Shown piece after piece: positions 25,943-35,326 of a stretch of DNA of 64,000 nucleotides. Position 1 is the first letter of the stretch, and each line of letters opens with the position of its first letter. The stretch spans positions 1,831,001 through 1,895,000 of the forward strand of contig NZ_CP048410.1 in NCBI RefSeq assembly GCF_019357415.1, in the 5' to 3' direction. A program made the position numbers and the translations under genes. This DNA comes from Gramella sp. MT6. Its GTDB lineage: Bacteria > Bacteroidota > Bacteroidia > Flavobacteriales > Flavobacteriaceae. The notes under the pieces are model-generated. The model worked only from the letters and a program-made list of their open reading frames with translations. It was not told the DNA's origin and searched no databases.

Positions 25943-26623
25943 TTATTCTTCGCTTGAATTTGAATGTTGATTCTCTTTTAATAGCTCAGGAAATTTTTCC
26001 TTGAACCTGTTAAGTCTTGGAATAGAAACGTTCCTGATATAGGGATTGTTGGGATTGTTCTTTTCATAATTCTGATGATAATCCTCGGCTTTCCAGAATT
26101 TCTGAAATGGTAGAATTTCAGCGGCAATAGGTTCATCATAATTTTTTGCTACCTCTGCCTTTACTTCTTCGATAATATTTTTCTGCTCTTCATTCTGGTA
26201 AAATATGATAGACCTGTATTGAGAACCTCGGTCTGGTCCCTGACCATTGACCTGGGTCGGGTCCTGAGAACCAAAATATACTTCGACCAGGGTCTTAAAA
26301 CTTACCACTTCCGGGTCATAGATCACTTCAACAGCTTCGGCATGACCAGTTTTCCCAGTGTTGCTTTGCTCGTATGTTGGATTTTTAGTATGACCACCAG
26401 AATATCCTGAAATGCTTTCCTGAACGCCCTCAACGCTTTCATATACTGCTTCCACGCACCAGAAACAACCACTGGCAAAATAAGCTTTCTTCATTCCATT
26501 CTGGACTGATGCTTCTACAGGTTCAGCATTGGCGATCTCTTGTTTGGTAGCATTGCTTTTTTCAGCCTGATTACCACAGGCTAGCAATAGCAGACTAATA
26601 AAGTTTAAAATCAAAAATTTCAT
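25943..26623 (-). CDS. msrA: Peptide methionine sulfoxide reductase A, lipoprotein form
   Basis: 226 residues. Catalytic GCFWC (C53 and C56) inside YFASGCFWCVEAVYESVEGV, then GYSGGHTKNPTYEQ, GHAEAVEVIYDP and DPTQVNGQGPDRGSQYRS, the MsrA core. The N terminus is a lipoprotein signal with lipobox LLLAC (Cys16), so this copy is predicted to be membrane-anchored outside the cytosol and repair oxidised surface or periplasmic proteins. An upstream lipoprotein gene ends two bases before its start, suggesting co-transcription. Confidence 0.95.
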   Translation of the reverse strand: MKFLILNFISLLLLACGNQAEKSNATKQEIANAEPVEASVQNGMKKAYFASGCFWCVEAVYESVEGVQESISGYSGGHTKNPTYEQSNTGKTGHAEAVEVIYDPEVVSFKTLVEVYFGSQDPTQVNGQGPDRGSQYRSIIFYQNEEQKNIIEEVKAEVAKNYDEPIAAEILPFQKFWKAEDYHQNYEKNNPNNPYIRNVSIPRLNRFKEKFPELLKENQHSNSSEE

Positions 26624-26625
26624 AG

Positions 26626-27216
26626 TTATTTCTTTTTATAAGTTCCCTCAAGGGTTTTTTTTCCGAGTAAGGCATAATCTATAGCGATCTCCCCGTCAAT
26701 TCTGAATCCTTTCCAATCGAGTTTTAGATCGCCATTAGGCTCTGGGCTTAATATTGCAATTGGTGTACCAGTTTGAAATCTGTCCCAGGGAATATTTTCA
26801 GCAGTCGTTCTTGTAGACTTACCGGTATAGAAAATATTGATGTTATTTCCATCTTGCTGAAAACGGGCATTGATATACATTTCATTCTCTTTAAGACATA
26901 ATTCGGTAGATCCGCTGGTGGCAACCTCAAGACAATAACATTTGCAGGAAGTATCTTCCTGATGTTCTGTGTTTAAATAAGTACCGGAAATTGCTGTGAC
27001 AGGATTAGAATTCTCGCTTCGGTCTACTTCAGTTTTTTCATTTTCTTTCGGAGTTTCTTCCTCTACATTTATGGGTTGGTCCTGGGCAGAAGTGCCGAGG
27101 TCATTTTTATATTCTAAAGAATCATTTTCAGCAGAAAGATCATCTTTCTCTTTGTTGGAATTATTGCAGGAAACCAGGCATGCGGTGAAGCATAATAAGA
27201 TAATTAAAGTTCTCAT
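26626..27216 (-). CDS. Hypothetical lipoprotein upstream of msrA
   Basis: 196 residues from ATG at 27216, chosen because it gives a lipoprotein signal MRTLIILLCFTACLVSC (Cys17); an in-frame longer start adds 31 residues of non-signal sequence. After an acidic linker, the domain (ISGTYLNTEHQEDTSCKCYCLEVATSGSTELCLKENEMYINARF..) has several Cys and repeats of short beta-strands. The CKCYC stretch could bind metal or form disulfides. No recognised family. Its end is two bases from msrA, so a methionine-sulfoxide-related periplasmic partner is possible. Confidence 0.68.
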   Translation of the reverse strand: MRTLIILLCFTACLVSCNNSNKEKDDLSAENDSLEYKNDLGTSAQDQPINVEEETPKENEKTEVDRSENSNPVTAISGTYLNTEHQEDTSCKCYCLEVATSGSTELCLKENEMYINARFQQDGNNINIFYTGKSTRTTAENIPWDRFQTGTPIAILSPEPNGDLKLDWKGFRIDGEIAIDYALLGKKTLEGTYKKK

Positions 27217-27313
27217 ATTAATCGAAATTGGGTTTTTAAAGATAAACCATAATTGATCGATAAATGTGAAATACTTGTTAATCCAATAATTGGGGTAAAG
27301 TTGGGGCATAAAA

Positions 27314-27375
27314 AAACTGCCTGAAAAACTTTTGCTTCAGATCCTGAGATCTTACTGTTATTTTCCAGGCAGTTT
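27314..27375 (-). terminator. Terminator after the COG1579 protein gene
   Basis: On the minus strand AAACTGCCTGG.. and ..CAGGCAGTTT pair in a long stem (about 14 bp with one bulge) enclosing an inner AGATC/GATCT hairpin, then a run of seven T residues. Confidence 0.78.
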
Positions 27376-27400
27376 AAATATTAGAGAGTTGTCTTAAGGT

Positions 27401-28180
27401 CTAGAACCTTTTGAACATACCTTCCATTTTTTCTTGTTCTTCTTTAGCAAGTTCCTCATCTACCAATATCCTTCCACTGTGCTCATCTGTGATGATCTTT
27501 TTACGACCAGCGATTTCCATGATCACCTGTGGTGGAATAGTAAAGAATGAACCTCCTGAAGCCCCACGTTCTACTGGTACTACTGCAAGTCCATTTTTAA
27601 CGTTGCTTCTGATTCTTTTATAGGCATTAACAAGTCTTTCTTCAATATTCTTTTCATATTCTTTAGACTTGTCAATAAGAGCCTGCTCTTCTTTCTCAGT
27701 TTCTTTAAGGATCTCATCAAGTTCACCTTTTTTGTGCTTAAGATGGGCCTGACGCTCAGAAAGTTTTTCTTTGGTTTGAGCAATGATCTCTTTCTTCTGC
27801 TCGATCTTCGCTTTATATTCCTTGATATGCTTCTCAGAAAGTTCGATTTCAAGCTCCTGGAACTCAACTTCTTTACTTAGAGCGTTGAATTCTCTGTTGT
27901 TACGAACATTCTTTTGTTGCTCAGAATATTTCTTGATCGTCGTTTTAGACTCCTCGATCTGGTTCTTCTTGTTCTTGATGTCATTTTCAATGACTTCTAT
28001 GTCCGCATCCAGTTTCTCCAGGCGTCTGTTTAAACCTGCTACTTCATCTTCCAGATCTTCAACTTCCAGAGGTAATTCACCACGTACGTTTCTAATTTCA
28101 TCAATTCGCGAATCCACCAACTGAAGATCGTACAGTGATCTTAACTTCTCTTCTACAGTAACATCGTTTTTTTTCGCCAT
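27401..28180 (-). CDS. COG1579 coiled-coil protein with degenerate zinc ribbon
   Basis: 259 residues. Residues ~35-185 are a long antiparallel coiled coil (Glu/Lys/Leu-rich). Residues ~200-242 correspond to the zinc-ribbon end of COG1579 (VVPVERGASGGSFFTIPPQVIMEI..HSGRILVDEEL) but all four metal-binding cysteines of the usual family member are gone (A207/S208..S211 and HSG in place of CxxC), and the protein contains no cysteine at all. Partner of Nif3 immediately upstream (one-base gap), a pair I know to be widely conserved in Bacteroidota. Structural or nucleic-acid binding role suspected, not established. Confidence 0.88.
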   Translation of the reverse strand: MAKKNDVTVEEKLRSLYDLQLVDSRIDEIRNVRGELPLEVEDLEDEVAGLNRRLEKLDADIEVIENDIKNKKNQIEESKTTIKKYSEQQKNVRNNREFNALSKEVEFQELEIELSEKHIKEYKAKIEQKKEIIAQTKEKLSERQAHLKHKKGELDEILKETEKEEQALIDKSKEYEKNIEERLVNAYKRIRSNVKNGLAVVPVERGASGGSFFTIPPQVIMEIAGRKKIITDEHSGRILVDEELAKEEQEKMEGMFKRF

Positions 28181-28181
28181 A

Positions 28182-29276
28182 TTATAAATAATGTATTGGA
28201 TTGGTATTTGTATCTGCTAAAATAAGTGCAAAACTACTAATTTTTTTGCTAAGAAAAGAATATAGTAAATTTTTTGTAAACTGTTCACTTTCATAGTGTC
28301 CAATATCAGCCAATACCAGCTTTTCCTCGGCTTTATAGAAGTCATGGTATTTCAGATCTGCTGTAATAAATATATCAGCCCCAGCTGCTTTCGCATTATT
28401 GATCGCAAAAGCGCCACTTCCGCCAAGCACAGCAACCTTTTTAACTGGTTTATTTAATAGTTTCGAATGTCTTATACAACCGCTGTTAAATGTAGATTTT
28501 ACCTGGTTAAGGAATTCCTCTTCATTTATTTCAGTTTTAAGTTCGCCTATCATGCCCATCCCAAGATGCTGATTTTTATTATCCAGCTTGTGGATCTCGT
28601 AGGCAACCTCTTCATAAGGATGTGAACTAAAAAGATTTTTCAGGATCTGGGATTCCAGATGCGCGGGGTAGGTCACACCAATTTGAGATTCTTCTTCAAA
28701 ATGAACCGAGCCTTTTTCACCAATTACCGGATTTGATTCCTCATTCCCTTTAAAACTTCCCTTACCGGCGATATTAAAGCTGCAATTATCATAATTTCCA
28801 ATGCTTCCTGCTCCTCCAGAAAAAAGGGCTTCCCTAACTTTATCGGCATCTTTTACCGGAACAAATGTGGTGAGTTTCTTAATGGAATCCTTTCTAGGAA
28901 TAAGGATCTGCCGGTTGATAAGTCCTAATTTTTCAGAGATCATGTCGTTTACTCCCTTATGCTGATTGTCTAGAGCAGTATGTATGGCGTAGATCGCAAT
29001 ATCATGTTTTATCGCTTTTAGAACTGTTCTTTGAACATAATCTTTTCCCGTTAATTTCTTTAGACCGGAAAATATAATAGGATGAAAACTGATAATTAGG
29101 TTGCAATCTTTAGCAATTGCTTCGTCGACGGTAGCTTCAAGAGTATCCAAAGTGATAAGAGCTCCCGAAACTTCAGTCTTAGAATCACCTACCAAAAGGC
29201 CAACGTTATCAAAGTCTTCCGCATAATTTAGAGGAGCAAAATCTTCTATCAGGTCAATTACTTCCTGTATGATCAT
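28182..29276 (-). CDS. Nif3-like dinuclear metal centre protein
   Basis: 364 residues, the long Bacteroidota form with the inserted NIF3 C-terminal (PII-like) domain. Metal-binding stretches DNVGLLVGDS, CNLIISFHPIIFSGLK and DNQHKGVNDMI are the N-terminal motifs; ITADLKYHDFYKAEEKL.. and DIGHYESEQF carry the C-terminal metal ligands. Hydrolytic activity of this family is debated; GTP cyclohydrolase I type 2 labels are unproven. First gene of a two-gene operon with the COG1579 protein. Confidence 0.9.
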   Translation of the reverse strand: MIIQEVIDLIEDFAPLNYAEDFDNVGLLVGDSKTEVSGALITLDTLEATVDEAIAKDCNLIISFHPIIFSGLKKLTGKDYVQRTVLKAIKHDIAIYAIHTALDNQHKGVNDMISEKLGLINRQILIPRKDSIKKLTTFVPVKDADKVREALFSGGAGSIGNYDNCSFNIAGKGSFKGNEESNPVIGEKGSVHFEEESQIGVTYPAHLESQILKNLFSSHPYEEVAYEIHKLDNKNQHLGMGMIGELKTEINEEEFLNQVKSTFNSGCIRHSKLLNKPVKKVAVLGGSGAFAINNAKAAGADIFITADLKYHDFYKAEEKLVLADIGHYESEQFTKNLLYSFLSKKISSFALILADTNTNPIHYL

Positions 29277-29395
29277 AATTTAATATTTTAGCTATCAATT
29301 TAGAGCCTGTAGGAGCTGAGAATTGTGGAATTTATGTCCATTTTCTTAGTGATTCTCAACAGCTATTCAAATATAAATATTATACAAAGCCTTTC

Positions 29396-30409
29396 ATGCC
29401 GAATCCAAGAAAATTACTTTTTCCCTTTTCCCTGATTTATCATGGTGTAACGGCGGTTCGGAATAAGCTTTATGATGCAGGTGTTTTTAGTTCTGAATCA
29501 TTTGATTTACCTGTTATCGCTGTGGGAAATCTCAACATGGGTGGCACAGGTAAATCTCCAATGATCGAATATTTATTGAAGATCCTGAGCGAAAAAAATA
29601 AGGTAGCTACTTTAAGCCGTGGATATAAACGGGAGAGTAAAGGTTTTCAGCTGGTGCAGGCTGAAGATACAGTTGATAAAGCAGGTGATGAGCCATTACA
29701 GTTCAAAAACAAATATCCTGAAGCTGTAGTCGCCGTAGATGCAAACAGGAGGGAAGGAATTTCAGAGCTCTTGCAATTTTCACCTGAAGTAATCCTGCTG
29801 GATGACGCCTTTCAGCATCGAAAGGTAGAAGCAGGTTTCTACATACTTCTTACTGCTTACCACGATCTCTATGTAGATGACTTGATCTTGCCTGCCGGAA
29901 ATTTAAGAGAATCGGCTGCAGGAGCCATAAGGGCTAATATTATTGTGGTAACCAAATGCCCTGAGGACCTAACTTCTGCAGAAATGGAGAAGATCAGAAA
30001 TAAGCTGAAGCCAAAATCGGGTCAATCTGTTTATTTTACTGCGATCGAATATTCTGAACAGATAATTTCTTCAGTAGAAAAACTTCCTTTGGAAAATATA
30101 CAATCTTCAGAATTTGTCCTGGTAACTGGAATCGCTAATCCTAAACCATTACTGGATTACTTAGGATCCAGAAATATTGACCTGAAACATTATCAGTTTC
30201 CAGATCATCATAATTTTACAGATAAGGAAATTGACCAATTGCGTAATGAATCCAGGATCCTAACTACTGAAAAAGATTATATGAGGTTGAAGGATAAGCT
30301 CCCTTTAGACAAACTTTATTATCTGCCAATAGAAGTGGCATTTATAGGTGGAAGTAAGGCTGATTTCGATAAGGAGATCGAAAATTTCATCAATAAAAAA
30401 GAGGTGTAA
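29396..30409 (+). CDS. lpxK: Tetraacyldisaccharide 4'-kinase
   Basis: 337 residues. Walker-like GNLNMGGTGKSP at 44-55, then LSRGYKR, GDEP, and LDDAFQHRKVEAGF, the conserved LpxK signatures. Phosphorylates the 4' position of the lipid A disaccharide on the inner membrane. The gene ends inside the terminator stem GAGGTGT. Divergent from Nif3 and convergent with the hybrid kinase gene. Confidence 0.95.
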   Translation: MPNPRKLLFPFSLIYHGVTAVRNKLYDAGVFSSESFDLPVIAVGNLNMGGTGKSPMIEYLLKILSEKNKVATLSRGYKRESKGFQLVQAEDTVDKAGDEPLQFKNKYPEAVVAVDANRREGISELLQFSPEVILLDDAFQHRKVEAGFYILLTAYHDLYVDDLILPAGNLRESAAGAIRANIIVVTKCPEDLTSAEMEKIRNKLKPKSGQSVYFTAIEYSEQIISSVEKLPLENIQSSEFVLVTGIANPKPLLDYLGSRNIDLKHYQFPDHHNFTDKEIDQLRNESRILTTEKDYMRLKDKLPLDKLYYLPIEVAFIGGSKADFDKEIENFINKKEV

Positions 30410-30424
30410 AAAACACCTCTTTTT
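30396..30424 (+). terminator. Terminator overlapping the lpxK stop
   Basis: AAAAAGAGGTGT pairs with ACACCTCTTTTT around loop AAAAA. The left arm includes the lpxK TAA stop context, so the stem begins before the gene ends. Bidirectional, serving the convergent kinase gene as well. Confidence 0.85.
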
Positions 30425-30506
30425 CTTTTGGCTAATTCAAACTATATAAAAGTCTTTTCTATATAATTCAATTTGCCCTAATCTTTGCAAACCATGTGCC
30501 AAAAGT

Positions 30507-32738
30507 CTAAACCGTAGTTTCTCTGGCAGCCAGATATTTATTGATCTTGTGGAAGAACTCTTCAGTCTTATATGGTTTAGGGATAATATCGTTAAATCCA
30601 TTCAGGTAGAATTCATCCAGATTGTCATCCAGAGTTACTGCCGTAAGGGCAATGATCGGAATAGATTCGTCAAATTTCCTTATTTCAATCGTAGCTTCAA
30701 TTCCGCTAATTCCAGGCATATGTATATCCATTAGGATAAGGTCAAAATCATTGTTCTGTACCTTTTCTATCGCGACGGTTCCATTGTCTGCAACATCGCA
30801 AATAACTTTGTTTTTCTCAAGGATCTTACGGGTGATCATCTGGTTGATCTTGTTATCCTCTACCACAAGGATACGCTTATCTTCCATGATCTCGTTTGTA
30901 AGTTTAGTTTCGTCTATCGCAGGAGTAGTGGCAGCTGCCTTTCTAAGTTCAGCTTCAGGAATTTCAAAATCAAGCTCAAAAGTGAATTTTGATCCCTTAC
31001 CAAGATCGCTTTCTAAATCTATCTCACTTCCCAGCAGGCTTAGTAAATTCTTTACAATAGATAGTCCCAGGCCTGTACCTCCAAATTTTCTGTTGATCTG
31101 TGTAGAGCCCTGGGTGAAATTGTCGAAAATAGCTTTCTGTTTTTCTTTCCCGATCCCTTCACCATTATCCTTAATCTCAAATAATAAGGTAATGTTTTTA
31201 TCCACCTGCTTAGTTTTCTTAACCTCGATCCAGATGTCACCGTCCTCAGTAAATTTTATAGAATTTCCTATAAGATTGATAAGGATCTGAGAGATCTTAA
31301 GGGGATCACCACTTAACCTTTCCGGGATAGATTCATCAAAATCAAAGTGGATCTTCGTGTTCCTTTCGTCTGCGGAATTTTTTAAGGCAATAAGAACATC
31401 AGACATTCTCTTTTTAAGGTCGAAATTAGAATTAACGATCTCAACCTTATTCGCCTCAAGCTTGTTAAGGTCAAGGATATTATTTATTAGCGACAATAAA
31501 TATTCTCCCGAAAATTTCAACGAGTTAAGATGCTCTTTCTGACTTTCGGTAGGGCTTTCTTCCAACAAAAGATGGGTTAGCCCGGTTACGGCATATAAAG
31601 GAGTTCTAAGCTCATGAGTTATAGTGGTAAGGAACTGAGCTTTTGCCAGAGAGGCTTTTTCGGCATTTTCCTTGGCAAGTACTAATTCAGAATTTTTCTT
31701 CTGTAGAAGTTCATTTGCTCTGGCTCTAAGGTTGTTGTTCTTATAAAGAGAAAGAGTTAAGAGAGAAAGAATAGTGATTAAGGCAACACTTAAGATCGTG
31801 GTTAGTTTATTTACTTTCAAAGTTCTTTCCTGCTCTGCATTTTGAATTGTTAATTCATCCAGAGTATTTTTTAAAGCATCGACCCCGTATCTTGCATCAG
31901 CTTCTTTTGCTAAGGCCTCTTTATTAGCATTGAATACCTCATCCCTTTCCTTGTTCATTTTTTGAAGGTAGGCAAGGGCAGCAGCAGGGTTATTGCGTTC
32001 TTCTTCTATCTCGCTCAGGATTCCATAAGTATACATTGTCATCCCGGTAAAATTCCCTTTTTCAGCAATTTTCAGGGCTCCTTTGGCAGCCTGTTCAGCC
32101 TTCTCATAATTACCTTCCATGCTATAGGCTCTGGCTAGAAAATAATGTAAGCGGGTAATTTCATAATTATTGGTGCTTCCCTGAAGGTAGATTTCTGCAT
32201 TATTCAATTCAGACATTGCTCTGGCGCGATCGTCTTTACCGTAGAGAAAGATAATTGCCCTATTTAGGGCGATAACTCCCATTTGTTCTGAATTCTCCTG
32301 CTCCTTATAATATTCCATGGCAAGGTCCAGGTATTTTAAGGCTCGATCATTTTCGTCTTTAGAATTCAGTAATTTTCCATACATGATATAGGAATAATTC
32401 AGCCCTGCCTTGTCATTGATTTCTCTTTGTATGGAAATTGCTCTTTCAAGTTGGGTGATACCTTTATCATATTCGTGACGCACGCTATACATTCTAGCCA
32501 GAATACTACTGGTAAGGGCGATATACCGCTTGTGATCTATACGTTTAGCTAATTCCAGGGATTTATTGAGCTGATTCTGTGCTTTATCAAAAAGCATCAT
32601 ATCAATGGATTTCTCGGCCTGGCTAAGTAATTGTTTTATTTGTTCCGGTTCCGGTTGGGTCTCACTAATCTGTGAATCCTGAAATCCAAAAAGGACAAAA
32701 CAACATGCTAGTAAAAGGATAAGCTTTAAGTTCTTCAT
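30507..32738 (-). CDS. TPR-containing hybrid sensor histidine kinase / response regulator
   Basis: 743 residues. Signal-like N terminus, a periplasmic TPR array (~40-290), a transmembrane helix (~311-332), then dimerisation domain with phosphoacceptor His375 (THELRTPL), ATPase domain (GNSIKF, DNGEGIG, GGTGLGLSIV) and a C-terminal receiver with Asp671 (LILMDIHMPG). No output domain, so the signal must be relayed to a partner histidine phosphotransferase or used by protein interaction. TPR-type sensor input is a common Bacteroidota design; ligand unknown. Sits between lpxK and gapA without an obvious response partner. Confidence 0.93.
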   Translation of the reverse strand: MKNLKLILLLACCFVLFGFQDSQISETQPEPEQIKQLLSQAEKSIDMMLFDKAQNQLNKSLELAKRIDHKRYIALTSSILARMYSVRHEYDKGITQLERAISIQREINDKAGLNYSYIMYGKLLNSKDENDRALKYLDLAMEYYKEQENSEQMGVIALNRAIIFLYGKDDRARAMSELNNAEIYLQGSTNNYEITRLHYFLARAYSMEGNYEKAEQAAKGALKIAEKGNFTGMTMYTYGILSEIEEERNNPAAALAYLQKMNKERDEVFNANKEALAKEADARYGVDALKNTLDELTIQNAEQERTLKVNKLTTILSVALITILSLLTLSLYKNNNLRARANELLQKKNSELVLAKENAEKASLAKAQFLTTITHELRTPLYAVTGLTHLLLEESPTESQKEHLNSLKFSGEYLLSLINNILDLNKLEANKVEIVNSNFDLKKRMSDVLIALKNSADERNTKIHFDFDESIPERLSGDPLKISQILINLIGNSIKFTEDGDIWIEVKKTKQVDKNITLLFEIKDNGEGIGKEKQKAIFDNFTQGSTQINRKFGGTGLGLSIVKNLLSLLGSEIDLESDLGKGSKFTFELDFEIPEAELRKAAATTPAIDETKLTNEIMEDKRILVVEDNKINQMITRKILEKNKVICDVADNGTVAIEKVQNNDFDLILMDIHMPGISGIEATIEIRKFDESIPIIALTAVTLDDNLDEFYLNGFNDIIPKPYKTEEFFHKINKYLAARETTV

Positions 32739-32779
32739 TCGGGAAAATAGCTAGAAGCTGTTAATGTCGTTAAATATAG

Positions 32780-33787
32780 CTATTTATCGTTAATGAGTGA
32801 AATTAAATCGACGAGACGATTTGAGTAGCCAATTTCATTGTCATACCAACCAATAAGTTTCACAAGTTTCCCACCTATCACTGAGGTCATCTGGGCATCA
32901 AAAATGCAACTATAGCTATTATCCAGAATATCTACTGAAACTATTGGATCTTCCGTATACTGAATAATTCCCTTCATATAGCTGTCTGCAGCCTTCTTGA
33001 ATAGTGCGTTGACCTCTTCTATACTAGTGTCTTTTTTTACATTCAGGGTCATATCGGTTAGGGATCCATTTGGTACAGGAACCCTAATTCCGCAGCCACC
33101 AATAACTTCGCTAAGCTTTGGGAAAATACTTGTTAAAGCTTTCGCGGCTCCTGTGGTTGTTGGAATAATAGATTGAGCAGCAGCGCGGCTTCTTCTTAGG
33201 TCTTTGTGAGGTTTATCGTGGAGGCTTTGGTCTGATGTGTAGGAATGAACGGTAGTAATATATGCCTGAGTTACTTCCAGGTGATCATTGATCACTTTAA
33301 GCATCGGGGCAGCATTGTTGGTAGTGCAGGAGGCATTAGAGATGATCTTTTCTGAACCATCAAGAATATCTTCATTTACACCCAAAACCACCATTTTAAT
33401 GTTATCATCCTGGGGAGGAACCGATAATATAACTTTTTTAACTCCTTCCTTTAAATGTCCTTTAAGGACATCTTCCGATTTAAATTTTCCGGAGGATTCT
33501 ACAACATAATCTACCTTAAAATTATTCCAGGGAATCTCAGCCGGATCTTTATAATTGAGTAATGGGATTTTTCTTCCATTTACAAGGATTTCAGAATCGG
33601 TAGAAGATACCTCAGCCTTCAAGGTTCTGTGTATACTATCGTATTTTAAAAGATGCGCCAGGCTTTTAGCATCATGAATGTCGTTAATGGCAACAACATT
33701 AATCATTGGGTGATCCATTAGGATCCTGAAAAGATTTCGTCCTATTCTGCCAAAACCATTAATGGCAATATTAATTGTTTTAGCCAT
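32780..33787 (-). CDS. gapA: Glyceraldehyde-3-phosphate dehydrogenase
   Basis: 335 residues. NAD-binding INGFGRIGRN (residues ~9-18), catalytic Cys154 in SNASCTTN, base His180 in TTVHSYTSDQ, and the C-terminal WYDNEIGYSNR. Catalyses glyceraldehyde-3-phosphate to 1,3-bisphosphoglycerate in glycolysis (or reverse). Starts 10 bases after lipA ends, same strand, so lipA-gapA are likely co-transcribed; whether this is the main glycolytic GAPDH or a gluconeogenic one cannot be told. Confidence 0.95.
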   Translation of the reverse strand: MAKTINIAINGFGRIGRNLFRILMDHPMINVVAINDIHDAKSLAHLLKYDSIHRTLKAEVSSTDSEILVNGRKIPLLNYKDPAEIPWNNFKVDYVVESSGKFKSEDVLKGHLKEGVKKVILSVPPQDDNIKMVVLGVNEDILDGSEKIISNASCTTNNAAPMLKVINDHLEVTQAYITTVHSYTSDQSLHDKPHKDLRRSRAAAQSIIPTTTGAAKALTSIFPKLSEVIGGCGIRVPVPNGSLTDMTLNVKKDTSIEEVNALFKKAADSYMKGIIQYTEDPIVSVDILDNSYSCIFDAQMTSVIGGKLVKLIGWYDNEIGYSNRLVDLISLINDK

Positions 33788-33797
33788 TATTCAGTGA

Positions 33798-34679
33798 CTA
33801 GTTAATATGTTTCTGTGCTTTGTATGAAGATCTTACCAGGGCGCTACTTTCAACATGTCTGAATCCAAGATCCAGCCCTATTTCTTCATATTTTTTGAAT
33901 TGGTCTGGAGTGATAAATTGCTTAACCGGCAAGTGTTTTTTACTAGGCTGTAAGTACTGGCCAATAGTAACTACATCTACCCCGGCTTCCCTTAGATCTT
34001 TAAGGGTTTGGATAACTTCTTCTTGCTTTTCTCCAAGTCCAAGCATGATCCCAGATTTCGTTCTTCTTATACCATTATCCTTTAGATATTTTAAAACTGC
34101 AAGGCTTCTGTCATATTTCGCCTGGATCCTTACTTCTCTGGTTAGTCTTTTTACGGTTTCCATATTGTGAGAAACCACCTCTGGCTTTACTTCAATGATC
34201 CTGTCTATATTTCTTTCATTCCCCTGGAAATCTGGAATAAGTGTTTCCAGTGTAGTTTCCGGGTTCATTCTTCTAATTGCCTTTACAGTTTCAGCCCAGA
34301 TAATAGATCCCATATCTTTAAGATCATCACGGTCTACACTGGTTACTACGGCATGCTTGATCTGCATTAGCTTAATGGATCTTGCAACTTTTTCCGGTTC
34401 ATCCCAGTCTACAGTCTCCGGCCTTCCGGTCTTAACACCGCAAAAACCGCATGACCTGGTACAAACATTTCCAAGAATCATAAAGGTAGCCGTACCTTCA
34501 CTCCAGCACTCACCCATATTAGGGCAACTACCAGAGGTGCAGATAGTATGAAGATCATACTTATCTACCAGGCTCCTTAATTCGGTATATTTCTTACCGG
34601 TAGGAAGTTTAACTCTAAGCCATTTTGGTTTTGGCTTTCTTTCTGTTTTGGATTTTACGGGCGCAACGTCTGTATTCAT
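33798..34679 (-). CDS. lipA: Lipoyl synthase
   Basis: 293 residues. The auxiliary [4Fe-4S] cluster triad C47/C52/C58 ([12 protein letters not shown]) and radical-SAM triad C73/C77/C80 (CTRSCGFC) are both present. Inserts two sulfurs into octanoyl-lipoyl domains. Start chosen at ATG 34679, with TATCTTTG upstream. Precedes gapA on the same strand. Confidence 0.96.
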   Translation of the reverse strand: MNTDVAPVKSKTERKPKPKWLRVKLPTGKKYTELRSLVDKYDLHTICTSGSCPNMGECWSEGTATFMILGNVCTRSCGFCGVKTGRPETVDWDEPEKVARSIKLMQIKHAVVTSVDRDDLKDMGSIIWAETVKAIRRMNPETTLETLIPDFQGNERNIDRIIEVKPEVVSHNMETVKRLTREVRIQAKYDRSLAVLKYLKDNGIRRTKSGIMLGLGEKQEEVIQTLKDLREAGVDVVTIGQYLQPSKKHLPVKQFITPDQFKKYEEIGLDLGFRHVESSALVRSSYKAQKHIN

Positions 34680-34696
34680 AGCAAAAATCTGAGGTT

Positions 34697-34704
34697 CAAA
34701 GATA
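34697..34704 (-). promoter_or_regulatory. -7 element upstream of lipA
   Basis: TATCTTTG read on the minus strand, 17 bases before the lipA ATG. It matches TAnnTTTG; no TTG -33 partner at regular spacing. Confidence 0.45.
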
Positions 34705-34756
34705 CAATAATATGATGAACTGCATAAATTAGACTCGGTAGGATTTAAATCCTTAC

Positions 34757-35326
34757 TTAGCTCTTTCTAAGTTCGATAATTTCTGCCAGAAGCTTCTTGG
34801 CTCTTAGCAGTTTAACCTTGATATTATTCATAGGCTCATCGAGAGTAGCGGCAATTTCTTTATAAGACTTCTCCTGAAAAAACCTGAGATTGATCACCTG
34901 TTGATAATGCGGTTTTAATTGCTTGATATCTGCAAGAAGTTGCTCAAGATTCTGTTCCTTGATCAATTTATCTTCGATTCCCGGGGTTTCATCGGCGATC
35001 TCGTAAACCCTTTCCTCATCTTGCATGGAAGTACGTGACCTGATAGATGCATTTCTCTTTCTTACCTGATCTATATGGATGTTTTTGGAAATAGCGATAA
35101 GCCAGGTAGTGAAGGAGTAATTCTCATCAAAACTCTCTATTTTATTGAAAGCTTTGGAAAATGTCTGGATGGTAATATCTTCAGATTCGTATTCATTCCT
35201 GGTTTTCTTAAGCTGAAAACCATACACATCGTTCCAGTATTTGTCCAGAAGATAATTGAAAGCCGACTGACTTCCGTCTTTTGCTTCCCTGATCTTTTCA
35301 AGAAGATGGTCAGGATTTATTTCCAA
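34757..35326 (-). CDS. ECF-type RNA polymerase sigma factor
   Basis: 189 residues. Region 2 ([57 protein letters not shown]) and region 4 ([44 protein letters not shown]) are both recognisable; regions 1 and 3 are lacking, as in sigma-E. No anti-sigma gene is adjacent. Its start lies within the last 10 bases of the glycosyltransferase gene, so it is translated with that gene. Target promoters unknown. Confidence 0.93.
   Translation of the reverse strand: MEINPDHLLEKIREAKDGSQSAFNYLLDKYWNDVYGFQLKKTRNEYESEDITIQTFSKAFNKIESFDENYSFTTWLIAISKNIHIDQVRKRNASIRSRTSMQDEERVYEIADETPGIEDKLIKEQNLEQLLADIKQLKPHYQQVINLRFFQEKSYKEIAATLDEPMNNIKVKLLRAKKLLAEIIELRKS

Noticed and set aside
27217..27309. Longer in-frame start of the lipoprotein upstream of msrA
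   Set aside because: Adds 31 residues of no signal character and hides the lipobox that begins at MRTLIIL.
30622..31290. A 222-codon frame on the plus strand inside the hybrid kinase gene
   Set aside because: Shadow of the antisense kinase gene, low-complexity Ser/Ile/Leu composition, no known domain, and the kinase is intact.
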